Source: Nocardioides daeguensis (lineage in GTDB: Bacteria; Actinomycetota; Actinomycetes; Propionibacteriales; Nocardioidaceae). From it: DNA of 64,000 bases. Below, in pieces: positions 57,077 through 64,000 of this stretch. The first letter of the stretch is position 1. Every line of letters begins with the position of its first letter. Location of the stretch: positions 1 through 64,000 of the forward strand of contig NZ_JAHTKU010000020.1 of assembly GCF_019192965.1 (NCBI RefSeq), read 5' to 3'. The notes under the pieces are model-generated. The model was not told where the DNA came from, did not search any database, and saw nothing but the letters and a program-made list of their open reading frames with translations. The position numbers were made by a program, and so were the translations under genes.

Positions 57077-58273
57077 TCAGCGAGGCACCGGGATGACCTC
57101 GTCGGCCGCCCACTCGGGGCAGCGGGTGCCCGAGTAGATCGTCGGCATGCACCGGTTGCAGTGGATGCAGATACCCGCGGCCGCCGTCCCCGCCTGGAGG
57201 CGGTTGACCAGGTCCGGCTCACGCAGCAGGGCCCGGCCCATCACGACGAAGTCGAAGCCGTCGGCCATCGCCTGCCGCATGGTCTCGAGCCGGTTGATCC
57301 CGCCGAGGAGCATGAGCGGCATCGCGACGGCGCCGCGCAGCTCGAGCGCCTTGGGGCGGAAGTAGGCCTCCTCGAAGGCATAGCGCTTCATGAAGCCCCG
57401 GCCCACCGGGGTCTTCATGCCCCACCTCACCAGCGGCGGCATGGTCTCGGCGAACTCGGCGACGGGGGCGTCGCCGCGGAAGAGGTACATCGGGTTCATC
57501 AGCGACGAGCCGCCCGAGAGCTGGAGCGCGTCGAGGTGGCCGTCGGCCTCGAGCAGCTGGGCCAGCTCGATGCTCATCGGCGTGGTCACACCGCCCTTGA
57601 AGCCGTCAGAGACGGAGACCTTGGCGGTGACCGCGACGGCGTCCCCGACCTCCTCGCGTACGACGCGCGCGACCTGCCGCGCGAGCCGGGCCCGACGCTC
57701 GAGCGGGCCGCCCCAGCGGTCGCGGCGGCGGTTGAGGCCCGGGGCGAGGAAGGAGGAGATGAGGTACGAGTGCGCCATGTGCAGCTCGAGCACGTCGAAC
57801 CCGGCCCGGACCAGGGTGCGGGCGGCGTCGACGTACGCCCGGGTGACGCGGGTCAGGTCCTGCTCGGAGGCCGAGCGGATCATCTGCATCGACAGCGGGC
57901 TCGGCATCGCGCTGGCCGCGATGGCCGGCACGCCGTTGGAGCGGCCGTTGGCGACCGGACCGGCGTGCCCGACCTGCCCGGCGATCTTGGCACCCGTCGC
58001 GTGGATCTCGTCGGCGAGGCGGCTCAGCCCGGGGAGAGTCGGCTCCCCCACCACGATCTGCTCGCGGTGGGTCCGGCCGTCGGGCGCGACCGCGAGATAG
58101 GCGACCGTGGTCAGCCCGACGCCGCCGGCCGCCGGCGCGCGGTGGTAGGCGATGAGCTCGTCGGTGACGACGCCGTCGGGCGTGCGGCCCTCGAAGGTGG
58201 CGGCCTTGACCGTGCGGTTGCGGAGCCGGACCGGACCGAGGGCGACCGGGGCGAAGACGTCGGGAGCGTTCAC
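57077..58273 (-). CDS. Old-yellow-enzyme family NADH:flavin oxidoreductase
   Basis: The 398-residue FMN barrel shows VRLRNRTVKAATFEGRTPDG, AGQVGHAGP, FDVLELHMAHSYLISSFLAPGLNRRRDRWGGPLERRARL and LLGGINRLETMRQAMADGFDFVVMGRALLREPDLV. The C-terminus has a cysteine cluster CIHCNRCM then Cys (from about 368), like the 4Fe-4S site of 2,4-dienoyl-CoA reductase, but the FAD/NAD domain of that enzyme is absent. It probably reduces an activated double bond. GTG start 6 bp from a TAGGGT -10 box. It is divergent from the MpaB gene. Confidence 0.92.
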   Translation of the reverse strand: MNAPDVFAPVALGPVRLRNRTVKAATFEGRTPDGVVTDELIAYHRAPAAGGVGLTTVAYLAVAPDGRTHREQIVVGEPTLPGLSRLADEIHATGAKIAGQVGHAGPVANGRSNGVPAIAASAMPSPLSMQMIRSASEQDLTRVTRAYVDAARTLVRAGFDVLELHMAHSYLISSFLAPGLNRRRDRWGGPLERRARLARQVARVVREEVGDAVAVTAKVSVSDGFKGGVTTPMSIELAQLLEADGHLDALQLSGGSSLMNPMYLFRGDAPVAEFAETMPPLVRWGMKTPVGRGFMKRYAFEEAYFRPKALELRGAVAMPLMLLGGINRLETMRQAMADGFDFVVMGRALLREPDLVNRLQAGTAAAGICIHCNRCMPTIYSGTRCPEWAADEVIPVPR

Positions 58274-58279
58274 GCGCGC

Positions 58280-58309
58280 ACCCTAGCGCTGAAACTAGAA
58301 CGAATTCTA
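58280..58309. promoter_or_regulatory. OYE -10 box and second KstR-like operator
   Basis: TAGGGT on the minus strand (58280-58285) is the likely -10 box of the OYE gene. TAGAACGAATTCTA (58296-58309) differs from the site at 56930 by one base and from the KstR pattern at one fixed position. It lies between the OYE and MpaB genes, so one protein could control both. Confidence 0.55.
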
Positions 58310-58378
58310 GATATGGCGGCAGCGGAAAGTGAGCGAAAAGTGAGAACTCGTCATCTATTGCCGATCCGGTGACCGTCC

Positions 58379-58384
58379 TAGGCT
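58379..58384 (+). promoter_or_regulatory. -10 box of a leaderless promoter for the MpaB gene
   Basis: TAGGCT ends 7 bp before the ATG at 58392, and no ribosome site is present. Confidence 0.4.
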
Positions 58385-58391
58385 CGCCGTC

Positions 58392-59279
58392 ATGGCCAAG
58401 ACCCTCTGGCGCGACCGCAACGACTCGCTCGACCCGGAGACCGACTACGTCGAGATCTACCAGAACCTGGCGCTCTACGAGTTCACCTGGGACCTGACCC
58501 AGGCCCTGAGCTTCGCGCTGTTCCGGACCTACGCGGTGCCGAGCATCGGGCGGCTCCTCGACCAGACCGGCGCGTTCACGGGCGCCGTCCAGAAGCGGTA
58601 CGACGACACCGCCCTGCTCCTCGAGGCGCCCTTCGTGCACGGCTTCGACTCCGAGGCCGGCAAGACCGCGATGCGGCGGATCAACCAGATGCACCGCATG
58701 TACGACATCTCCAACGACGACTTCTTGTACGTACTCTCGACCTTCGTCGTGGTCCCCAGGCGCTGGCTCGACGACTACGGCTGGCGCGCCCTCACCGACA
58801 CCGAGCTGCGCGCGAGCGTCAACTACTACCGGGCGCTGGGCAGGCACATGGGGATCAAGGACATCCCGGAGACCTACGACGCCTTCGCGCAGCTGATGGA
58901 CGACTACGAGCGCGCGCACTTCGAGTTCGACGCGGGCGGGCGGCGGGTCGCCGACGCCACGCTGCGCCTGCTCACCACGTTCTACCCGCGGCCGCTGCGC
59001 AAGCCGGTCGCGCTGTTCAGCCGCGGGCTGATGGACCAGCCACTGCTCGACGCCTTCGCCTACACCGACCCCGGCCCCCTGGTGCGCCGGCTCAGCGTCG
59101 GCGCGATGCGGGTCCGGGCCCGGCTGCTGCGCTACACCCCGTCGAACCGGGTGCCGACGTACACGGCGGACCTGCCCCGGATCAAGAGCTACCCGGACGG
59201 CTTCCGACTGGCCGATCTCGGCACCTTCCCGGTCCCCGGCGCCGGGGGCTGCCCCGTGCGCCACGACGCCAGCGCCTGA
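58392..59279 (+). CDS. MpaB/DUF2236-family oxygenase-like protein
   Basis: The 295-residue protein matches the DUF2236 family, now often named 'oxygenase MpaB family' after the mycophenolic-acid side-chain oxygenase and related to latex-clearing protein. It shows the family's LSFALFRTYAVPSIGRLLDQTGAF start, a conserved basic/aromatic centre (INQMHRMYDISNDDFLYVLSTFVVVPRRWLDDYGWR), and an expected haem or metal site among the histidines (HRMY, RHMG). It may oxidatively cleave an isoprenoid or sterol side chain. It ends 11 bp from the convergent nucleoside-hydrolase-like gene. Confidence 0.87.
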   Translation: MAKTLWRDRNDSLDPETDYVEIYQNLALYEFTWDLTQALSFALFRTYAVPSIGRLLDQTGAFTGAVQKRYDDTALLLEAPFVHGFDSEAGKTAMRRINQMHRMYDISNDDFLYVLSTFVVVPRRWLDDYGWRALTDTELRASVNYYRALGRHMGIKDIPETYDAFAQLMDDYERAHFEFDAGGRRVADATLRLLTTFYPRPLRKPVALFSRGLMDQPLLDAFAYTDPGPLVRRLSVGAMRVRARLLRYTPSNRVPTYTADLPRIKSYPDGFRLADLGTFPVPGAGGCPVRHDASA

Positions 59280-59290
59280 GCCGGGTCCGC

Positions 59291-60268
59291 TCAGAAGGAG
59301 GCCGCGCAGGCCTCCTCCACCACCGCGGGTGGCACCGTGCGGATCACGGCGACCGGGCCGTCGCCCTCCCGGGTCAGCAGGCCGTCGGCGTCCGTGCGCC
59401 AGGTCCCGCGCTCGGCCCCCTGCTGAGTGGGCAGACCGGCGAGGAGGGCGGCTGCGGCCGCGAGGTCCCACCACCGGTCGAGAGTGCCGGGCGTCGCGAT
59501 CCGGCCGACGACCGGCGCTGCCAGCGCGTCCGGCGTCCCCGGGGGTACAGCGTCCGCGGGCACCAGGGTGACGGGGACCGCGCCGGCGAGGGCCGGGTCG
59601 AGGACGGCGGCGAGCGCGCCCGGGTCGGCGGCGGCGTTCCACTCCGCGACACCGTCGTCGCGGCCGGGCTGCGTCGAGCCGGCCATGGCGTGGATCCCCG
59701 CCAGGTCGCGGTACGCCGGCGGGTCGCGTCGCGCGAGCTCGGCGAGGTTGGTCAGCGGCCCGAGGGCCACCACCGTGAGACCGGGTGCGCGGGTGGCCAG
59801 GTCGGCGAGCAGGCCGGGGGCATCGGCGTCGACGACGGGCACCGGCGCGACGTCCAGGTCCAGGCCGGACCCGCGGGCGGAATCCGTGCGCCACGGCGCG
59901 GGGAACGGGCGGGCGCCGCTGGGCGACTCACCGGGACCGCAGGCCACGGGTGGCACCGGCGCGTCGAGGTCCCGGAAGAGGGCGGCGAGGATCGGGCGCC
60001 CGTCGGCGCAGCCGACCAAGCCGGTCGCGGCGATGGTCACCGCCTCCACCCGGACGCCCGGATGACGTACCAGGAGCGCGAGGGCGAGCAGGTCGTCGCG
60101 GCCGAGATCGGTGTCGACGACGACCCGTCGCGCGTCCGGGGCCTTCGCCGGAGCCGCGGCCAGCGGCCCGGGCGGCACGGGCGGCACCGGCTCGCCGTCG
60201 CCCTCGGCCGGCGCGCACGCCACGAGGAGCGTCGCGCACAGGGTGGCTGCGAGGGCGGCGGGCCTCAC
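59291..60268 (-). CDS. Nucleoside-hydrolase-like lipoprotein
   Basis: The 325-residue protein has a lipoprotein signal (LAATLCATLLVACAP; lipobox LVAC), a Pro-rich linker, then an inosine/uridine-preferring nucleoside hydrolase fold with the calcium site DTDLGRDDLLALALLVRHP (DTDxGxDD, about 51-58) and LTVVALGPLTNLAELARR. The usual C-terminal catalytic His is not obvious, so activity may be altered. Surface location is unusual for this family, which is mostly cytoplasmic. The GTG overlaps the upstream permease stop (GTGA), tying it to the sigma factor/ABC operon. Confidence 0.85.
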   Translation of the reverse strand: MRPAALAATLCATLLVACAPAEGDGEPVPPVPPGPLAAAPAKAPDARRVVVDTDLGRDDLLALALLVRHPGVRVEAVTIAATGLVGCADGRPILAALFRDLDAPVPPVACGPGESPSGARPFPAPWRTDSARGSGLDLDVAPVPVVDADAPGLLADLATRAPGLTVVALGPLTNLAELARRDPPAYRDLAGIHAMAGSTQPGRDDGVAEWNAAADPGALAAVLDPALAGAVPVTLVPADAVPPGTPDALAAPVVGRIATPGTLDRWWDLAAAAALLAGLPTQQGAERGTWRTDADGLLTREGDGPVAVIRTVPPAVVEEACAASF

Positions 60269-61164
60269 GGGGCGACGACCTGCTGCAGGCCGACCCCGAG
60301 CACGGCGACGACCAGACCGACGCCGACGAGCACCCGGCGGGCCCGGCCGGGCAGGGCGATCCCGGCGGCGATTGCGGCCAGGCCCACGACGTACAGGTCG
60401 TGCCACGCAGCCAGCCACGGCGAGACGACCAGGCGTGCCCAGTAGTCCTGGTACTCCCCGGGCGCGGAGAGCAGCCAGTGCGCGGGGAAGGTGGCCGGGT
60501 CGGCGTCCCACGCGCCGGCCCGCACCGAGAACGGCTGCACCTGCAAGGGCGCGAGCAGGCGGGCGAGGTCGCCGGAGAAGATCCAGTACGTCGCGCCGCA
60601 CAGGAACCAGAACACGGTCAGCACCACGGTGCTCGCCGCCCGACTGCGGACCACGTGCACCACCGCCGCACCGAGAGCGACCGCGAACGCCGCGAGCAGG
60701 ACCGGCTGCAGCAGCTCGGGCAGCGTGTAGACCGCGTGGTCGGTACGCCCGGGGTCGTCGCCGAGGCGCACGCCGCCAGCGGCGCGCAGGACCACGGCAC
60801 CGACGCCGACCACCACTGCGGCCAGCAGGACGAGGACGAGGCCGGCGAGCAGGCGAGCGGCCGCACGCGCGCCCGGCGCCATCGGTGCGTCGTCGGCGAC
60901 ACCGGACCGCCCGCGGGCGAAGCTGCCGGTCATGGCGACCGAGAAGCCCAGCCACATCGGGGTCAGTGCTGCCTGGTAGCCGTCGTAGCGCGCACTGGCC
61001 CAGTCGCCGTCGGTCTGCAGCAACCACCAGCCGCAGGCCAGGATCCCGAGCCAGGTCGCCGGGTGGCGCAGCAGGTGGCGGGCCTCGAGCAAGGCCAGGC
61101 TCCGGACCGGGCCGCTGAGCGACCGGGCGGCGCGCGCGGGCGGCGTGGCAGGCACGGCGGTCAT
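60265..61164 (-). CDS. ABC-2-type membrane protein
   Basis: The 299-residue protein has about six membrane helices and no binding-protein motif, consistent with an ABC-2 export permease. The first hydrophobic run starts at WLGILACGWWLLQTDG, after a basic leader (LLEARHLLRHPAT), typical of these permeases. GGAGGA precedes the ATG, which also overlaps the upstream stop. It would pair with the ATPase at 61730 and the small membrane protein at 61161. The exported substrate is not evident. Confidence 0.8.
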   Translation of the reverse strand: MTAVPATPPARAARSLSGPVRSLALLEARHLLRHPATWLGILACGWWLLQTDGDWASARYDGYQAALTPMWLGFSVAMTGSFARGRSGVADDAPMAPGARAAARLLAGLVLVLLAAVVVGVGAVVLRAAGGVRLGDDPGRTDHAVYTLPELLQPVLLAAFAVALGAAVVHVVRSRAASTVVLTVFWFLCGATYWIFSGDLARLLAPLQVQPFSVRAGAWDADPATFPAHWLLSAPGEYQDYWARLVVSPWLAAWHDLYVVGLAAIAAGIALPGRARRVLVGVGLVVAVLGVGLQQVVAP

Positions 61165-61733
61165 CGAGTCCTCCGGGGGTCGCGGGTGGAGCGGGCGACG
61201 CCGAGGAGCCCGACGGTGGTGGCGACCAGGCAGGTCGGCCAGGGGTGGGACTGCCAGGCGAAGAGCGCGTCGCCGACGGCACCTCCGGGCGTCGCCACGG
61301 CAGTGAAGGCCCAGCACAAGGGCACCGCGGCCCCCGCGCTGACCCCGACACGTCCGGGGACCCACGCGGTGACGGCGAGCCCGCAGGCGAGCAGGGCGGC
61401 GGGCTGGCCGAGCGGCCAGCCCGGCTCGCTGTGCAGATGCTCCCCCGCGACGTAGGCGCCCCACGCGCCTGCGGCTGCGGGAACGAGCAGCACGAGCCGG
61501 CGCGCCCGGCGCCGCACCTCGGACACGGGGACCGCCGCGAGCAGGTCGGCGGCCCGGTCGTGCAGGCCACCGACGACGGCGGCGGCGAGCGCCGCACCGG
61601 CGATGCCCGGCAGGTCGGGCCGGCCGGCGTCGAGCAGTCCCCGGACCACCGCGAGCGCCGCCAGCGCGCACACGCAGCCGAGCAGCGGAGACCAGGTGGT
61701 GGCACGCAGGGTCGGCGCCATCCACGCCGTCAT
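61161..61733 (-). CDS. Small multi-TM protein of the ABC operon
   Basis: The 190-residue protein has about five hydrophobic helices (LLGCVCALAALAVVRGLLDA; IAGAALAAAVVGGL; LVLLVPAAAGAWGAYVAG; AALLACGLAVTAWVPG; AAVPLCWAFTAVATPG). A basic stretch (EVRRRARR) follows VPVS, like the coupling segment of ABC-2 permeases. It looks like a reduced permease half that may pair with the 60265-61164 product. Both ends overlap neighbours by 4 bp. No family is assigned. Confidence 0.72.
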   Translation of the reverse strand: MTAWMAPTLRATTWSPLLGCVCALAALAVVRGLLDAGRPDLPGIAGAALAAAVVGGLHDRAADLLAAVPVSEVRRRARRLVLLVPAAAGAWGAYVAGEHLHSEPGWPLGQPAALLACGLAVTAWVPGRVGVSAGAAVPLCWAFTAVATPGGAVGDALFAWQSHPWPTCLVATTVGLLGVARSTRDPRRTR

Positions 61734-62563
61734 CCGTGCTCCCGGCGGGCGAGCAGGAGGTAGCCGTCGTCGAGGGTCGGCTCGACCACGGTCGCACCGC
61801 TCGGCGGCTCGCCGAGGTGCCGGTAGCTGCCGGCCGAGGTGAGCCAGCTGCGCAGCGCCTGCGGGTCCTGGCGCTCGTCCTCCCAGACCCGCCCGGCGGC
61901 GAGGTCGGCCAGCTCGGCCGGCGTGCCGGTGAACACGATGCGACCCTCGAGCATGACCGCGACCTGGCGGCACAGCGCGGAGACCTCGCTGATGTTGTGG
62001 GTGGAGAGCAGCACCGTCGGGGTGTCGGCCAGCAAGGAGCGCAGCCGCAGCCGCTGGTCCGGGTCGAGGCCGTTGGCGGGCTCGTCGAGCACGAGCAGCT
62101 CGGGGCGCCCGACCAGGGCCGCCGCGAGCGCGACCCGTTGCCGCATGCCGCCCGAGAGCCGGCGGATCCTGCGGTGCATCACGTCCTCGAGGCCGACGGC
62201 CTCGAGGACCCGTCGGACCTCCACACGACGCCGTGCGGCGTCGGTGTGCTCCTTGAGGACCGCGACGTAGTCGACGAAGTCGAAGGGCGTGAAGCCCCCG
62301 TACAGGCCCGGGTTCTGCGGCAGGTATCCGAGCCGGCGACGGATCTCGACCAGCTGCCGGTGGTCGGCAGGATCACGTCCCAGGATCGACAGGGACCCGC
62401 TGTCGGGCGCGAGCACGGTCGCGGCCATCCGCAGCAGCGTGCTCTTGCCGGCGCCGTTCGGGCCGAGCAGTCCCACGATCCCGCCCGCGGCGCTGAGCGA
62501 GACCGCATCCACGGCGCTGTGGGCACCGAAGCGCTTGGTGACGTGGTCGAGGCTCAGGCCCAT
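61730..62563 (-). CDS. ABC transporter ATP-binding protein
   Basis: The 277-residue ATPase has Walker A GPNGAGKST (about 33-41), the Q-loop YLPQNPGLYGGFTPFDFVDYVA, signature LSGGMRQRVALAAAL, Walker B ELLVLDEP and the H-loop STHN. This is the ABC-2 exporter class (CcmA/DrrA-like). The end has a short accessory domain of about 60 residues. Its ATG overlaps the zinc-finger protein stop by one base (TGATG), with GGAGGA as ribosome site. Confidence 0.93.
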   Translation of the reverse strand: MGLSLDHVTKRFGAHSAVDAVSLSAAGGIVGLLGPNGAGKSTLLRMAATVLAPDSGSLSILGRDPADHRQLVEIRRRLGYLPQNPGLYGGFTPFDFVDYVAVLKEHTDAARRRVEVRRVLEAVGLEDVMHRRIRRLSGGMRQRVALAAALVGRPELLVLDEPANGLDPDQRLRLRSLLADTPTVLLSTHNISEVSALCRQVAVMLEGRIVFTGTPAELADLAAGRVWEDERQDPQALRSWLTSAGSYRHLGEPPSGATVVEPTLDDGYLLLARREHG

Positions 62564-63420
62564 CACATGCTCCTCCGGTAGCCGATCTCGTCGCGTCGTA
62601 CGACGACCAGGGCTGCGGCGCCCACCGCGACGGCGAGCGCGACCCACTGGGTGACGGGGTCCGCGAGCAGGGCGGTGACGGAGCGGGCGTCGATGCCGCC
62701 TCCGGACCGTCCCAGCGCGATCGCGGACGTCGCCCAGGTCGCGGAGATGCCGATGGCGACGGGGAGCGGGTCGACCCGCGTCGTGCCGAGGGCGAGGGTG
62801 ACCGCGGCGAGCGCCGCCCCCGGCAGCAGCCAGGCGACCGCGTCGCTGGCCGGGATCGGCTGCCCCACGGCCGAGACGAGGGCCAGCGAGCCATAGACCA
62901 CGGGGAGCGCCAGCGCGGCGACGACCAGCGCGCGCAGCGCCACCAGGCGCAGCCCGGCGACCGGCGCGACGAGCCCGATCTCGCCGGCCGGGTCCTGCGC
63001 GGGCCGGTAGGCGAGAGTGACCGCGGCCATCGGGGTGAGCGGGGCGAGCACCAGCAGCGCGAGCAACCCGCCCTCTCCCGCGATCGCGGACGCGAGCAGT
63101 GGCACCAGACCGAGCACCAGTGCGGCGCTCGCCGCGGCGCGGAGCAGCGGCGGCGTCGCGACAGCGGTCCGGAGCAGCCCGGGCGCACCGGCGAGCTGGA
63201 GCCACGAGCGCCGGGAGGTCCGGTCGACGTCGTCGGCCAGACGCAGCCAGGCCGCATCGGTGCTCGCGGCGTCGGTGAGGGTCGCGAGCAGCGCCCGGCA
63301 CTCGGCGCAGGCGAGCAGGTGGGTCTCGGCGGAGCTGTCGCGCACCGTGCGCTGGGAGGCGGACCGGAGGTAGGCCCCCAGCTCCTCGGCGGACAGGTGC
63401 CAGGTGGGCTGGGTCGTCAC
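62563..63420 (-). CDS. Zinc-finger (zf-HC2) anti-sigma-like protein with a multi-TM domain
   Basis: The 285-residue protein has an N-terminal zf-HC2 motif, H34-x3-C38-x2-C41 (THLLACAECRALL), the anti-sigma zinc finger. It continues with about six to seven membrane helices from residue 75 onward instead of the single helix usual in anti-sigma factors. It follows the sigma gene with a 4-bp overlap, so it should hold that sigma factor inactive. The membrane part resembles ABC-2 permease halves in composition and could itself be part of the transporter. Confidence 0.85.
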   Translation of the reverse strand: MTTQPTWHLSAEELGAYLRSASQRTVRDSSAETHLLACAECRALLATLTDAASTDAAWLRLADDVDRTSRRSWLQLAGAPGLLRTAVATPPLLRAAASAALVLGLVPLLASAIAGEGGLLALLVLAPLTPMAAVTLAYRPAQDPAGEIGLVAPVAGLRLVALRALVVAALALPVVYGSLALVSAVGQPIPASDAVAWLLPGAALAAVTLALGTTRVDPLPVAIGISATWATSAIALGRSGGGIDARSVTALLADPVTQWVALAVAVGAAALVVVRRDEIGYRRSM

Positions 63421-63950
63421 AGCAGTGCCTCTCTCAGCTGGAGCCGCGCGCGGCTCATCCTGCTCTTCACGGTGCCACTGGGGATCCCGAGCAGCCGGCC
63501 GGCCTCCCGGGTGGTCAGGCCGTCGAGGACGGTGGCCTCGACGACGGCCCGCAGCTCGGGGGCGAGCCGCCCGAGCGCCATGCCGACGTCGCTGTTGTGC
63601 AGCGCGAGCAGCACGGTCTCCTCGGTCGACACGACGTCGTCGTGCCGCAGCCGGGTCAGCCGCTCGACCACGGACTTCCGCGGGCGGACGTGGTGGAGCA
63701 GGGTGCGGATCGCGATGCCCCAGATCCAGGCGGCGACCTCGCCGTCCCCGCGGTACGAGCCCGGCTTCTGCCAGATCACGAGGAAGGTGTCGTTGACCGC
63801 CTCGGCGACGATCTCGGGGTCGGCGCACCGGTGGGACGCGCGCGCGGAGAGCCACGGCTGGTGCCGTACGAACAGCTCGTGCAGCGCTCCCCGGTCGCGC
63901 TCGGCGATCGCCGCGAGGAGCTCGCGATCGCTACGTCGGTCTTCGGTCAC
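63417..63950 (-). CDS. ECF RNA polymerase sigma factor
   Basis: The 177-residue protein has sigma region 2 (ALHELFVRHQPWLSARASHRC, then EAVNDTFLVIWQKPGSYRGDGEVAAWIWGIAIRTLLHHVR) and region 4 (LAPELRAVVEATVLDGLTTREAGRLLGIPSGTVKSRMSRARLQLREAL), with no region 3. The start is a GTG at 63950. It leads an operon with a zinc-finger anti-sigma-like protein, an ABC exporter and a lipoprotein. This indicates a signal-responsive unit that probably autoregulates. The 50 bp between the start and the window edge are too short to define its promoter. Confidence 0.93.
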   Translation of the reverse strand: MTEDRRSDRELLAAIAERDRGALHELFVRHQPWLSARASHRCADPEIVAEAVNDTFLVIWQKPGSYRGDGEVAAWIWGIAIRTLLHHVRPRKSVVERLTRLRHDDVVSTEETVLLALHNSDVGMALGRLAPELRAVVEATVLDGLTTREAGRLLGIPSGTVKSRMSRARLQLREALL

Positions 63951-64000
63951 ACTGCTCTGTTCCTACGAGGCCCCGGATCGGTTCACGGGGATTCTCGGGT

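Noticed and set aside
63951..64000. ECF-type autoregulated promoter of the sigma factor gene
   Set aside because: GAACC and CGTAG occur on the minus strand but their spacing is too short for a usual ECF promoter, and the window ends there.

Overview
The window is very GC-rich, gene-dense DNA from an actinobacterium. The gene content (lsr2, clpC, radA-disA, a MutY without a NUDIX domain, the tilS-hpt-ftsH-folE order, DUF3180 beside folK, an F420-associated zinc metalloprotease, leaderless promoters) fits the Nocardioidaceae, most likely Nocardioides or a close relative. That placement is inferred from gene families and order, not from a database search. I see no rRNA, tRNA, CRISPR array, insertion sequence or prophage.

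Layout. 1-8.5 kb: a VOC protein and a methyltransferase, a LacI-type regulator, radA and disA (DNA repair, cyclic di-AMP), a membrane-anchored unknown protein, mutY, and a TetR/SMR efflux pair with a double operator. 8.5-17.4 kb: clpC, lsr2, and a six-gene cofactor operon read right to left (DUF2520 oxidoreductase, panC, panD, nadB, nadC, coaX) for pantothenate/CoA and NAD. 17.7-27.1 kb: a six-gene minus-strand operon that looks like a cell-wall glycopolymer (teichoic-acid type) locus. It holds a large GT2/TagF-like polymerase, three sulfotransferase-like paralogues, one unknown protein and a bifunctional CDP-ribitol synthase.

27.1-43.6 kb: two unknown envelope proteins, then the folate genes folP-folB-folK-DUF3180. 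A TarS-like glycosyltransferase and dTDP-rhamnose genes (rmlA, rmlB, fused rmlC-rmlD) follow, then folE-ftsH-hpt-tilS, a zinc metalloprotease and dacB. The glycosyltransferase/rhamnose block sits exactly between folE and folP, splitting a fol operon that is usually continuous. 43.6-50 kb: ppa, a TetR/methyltransferase/acyl-CoA oxidase-like operon, an NlpC/P60 hydrolase and an Aur1-like PAP2 protein. 50-54 kb: a thiamine ABC transporter (thiB-thiP-thiQ) behind a clear TPP riboswitch. 54-59.3 kb: a catabolic cluster (MBL hydrolase, SDR, dehydrogenase, OYE-type reductase, MpaB oxygenase) with two KstR-like operator sites. 59.3-64 kb: an ECF sigma factor, a zinc-finger multi-TM protein, an ABC exporter and a nucleoside-hydrolase-like lipoprotein, all translationally coupled.

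The most interesting features are the sulfotransferase-rich glycopolymer operon and a repeated intergenic element. The element has three copies, each just after the stop codon of a minus-strand gene. It is built on a 26-bp perfect palindrome beside a second long hairpin whose arms covary between copies. Several other long inverted repeats also lie at gene 3' ends.
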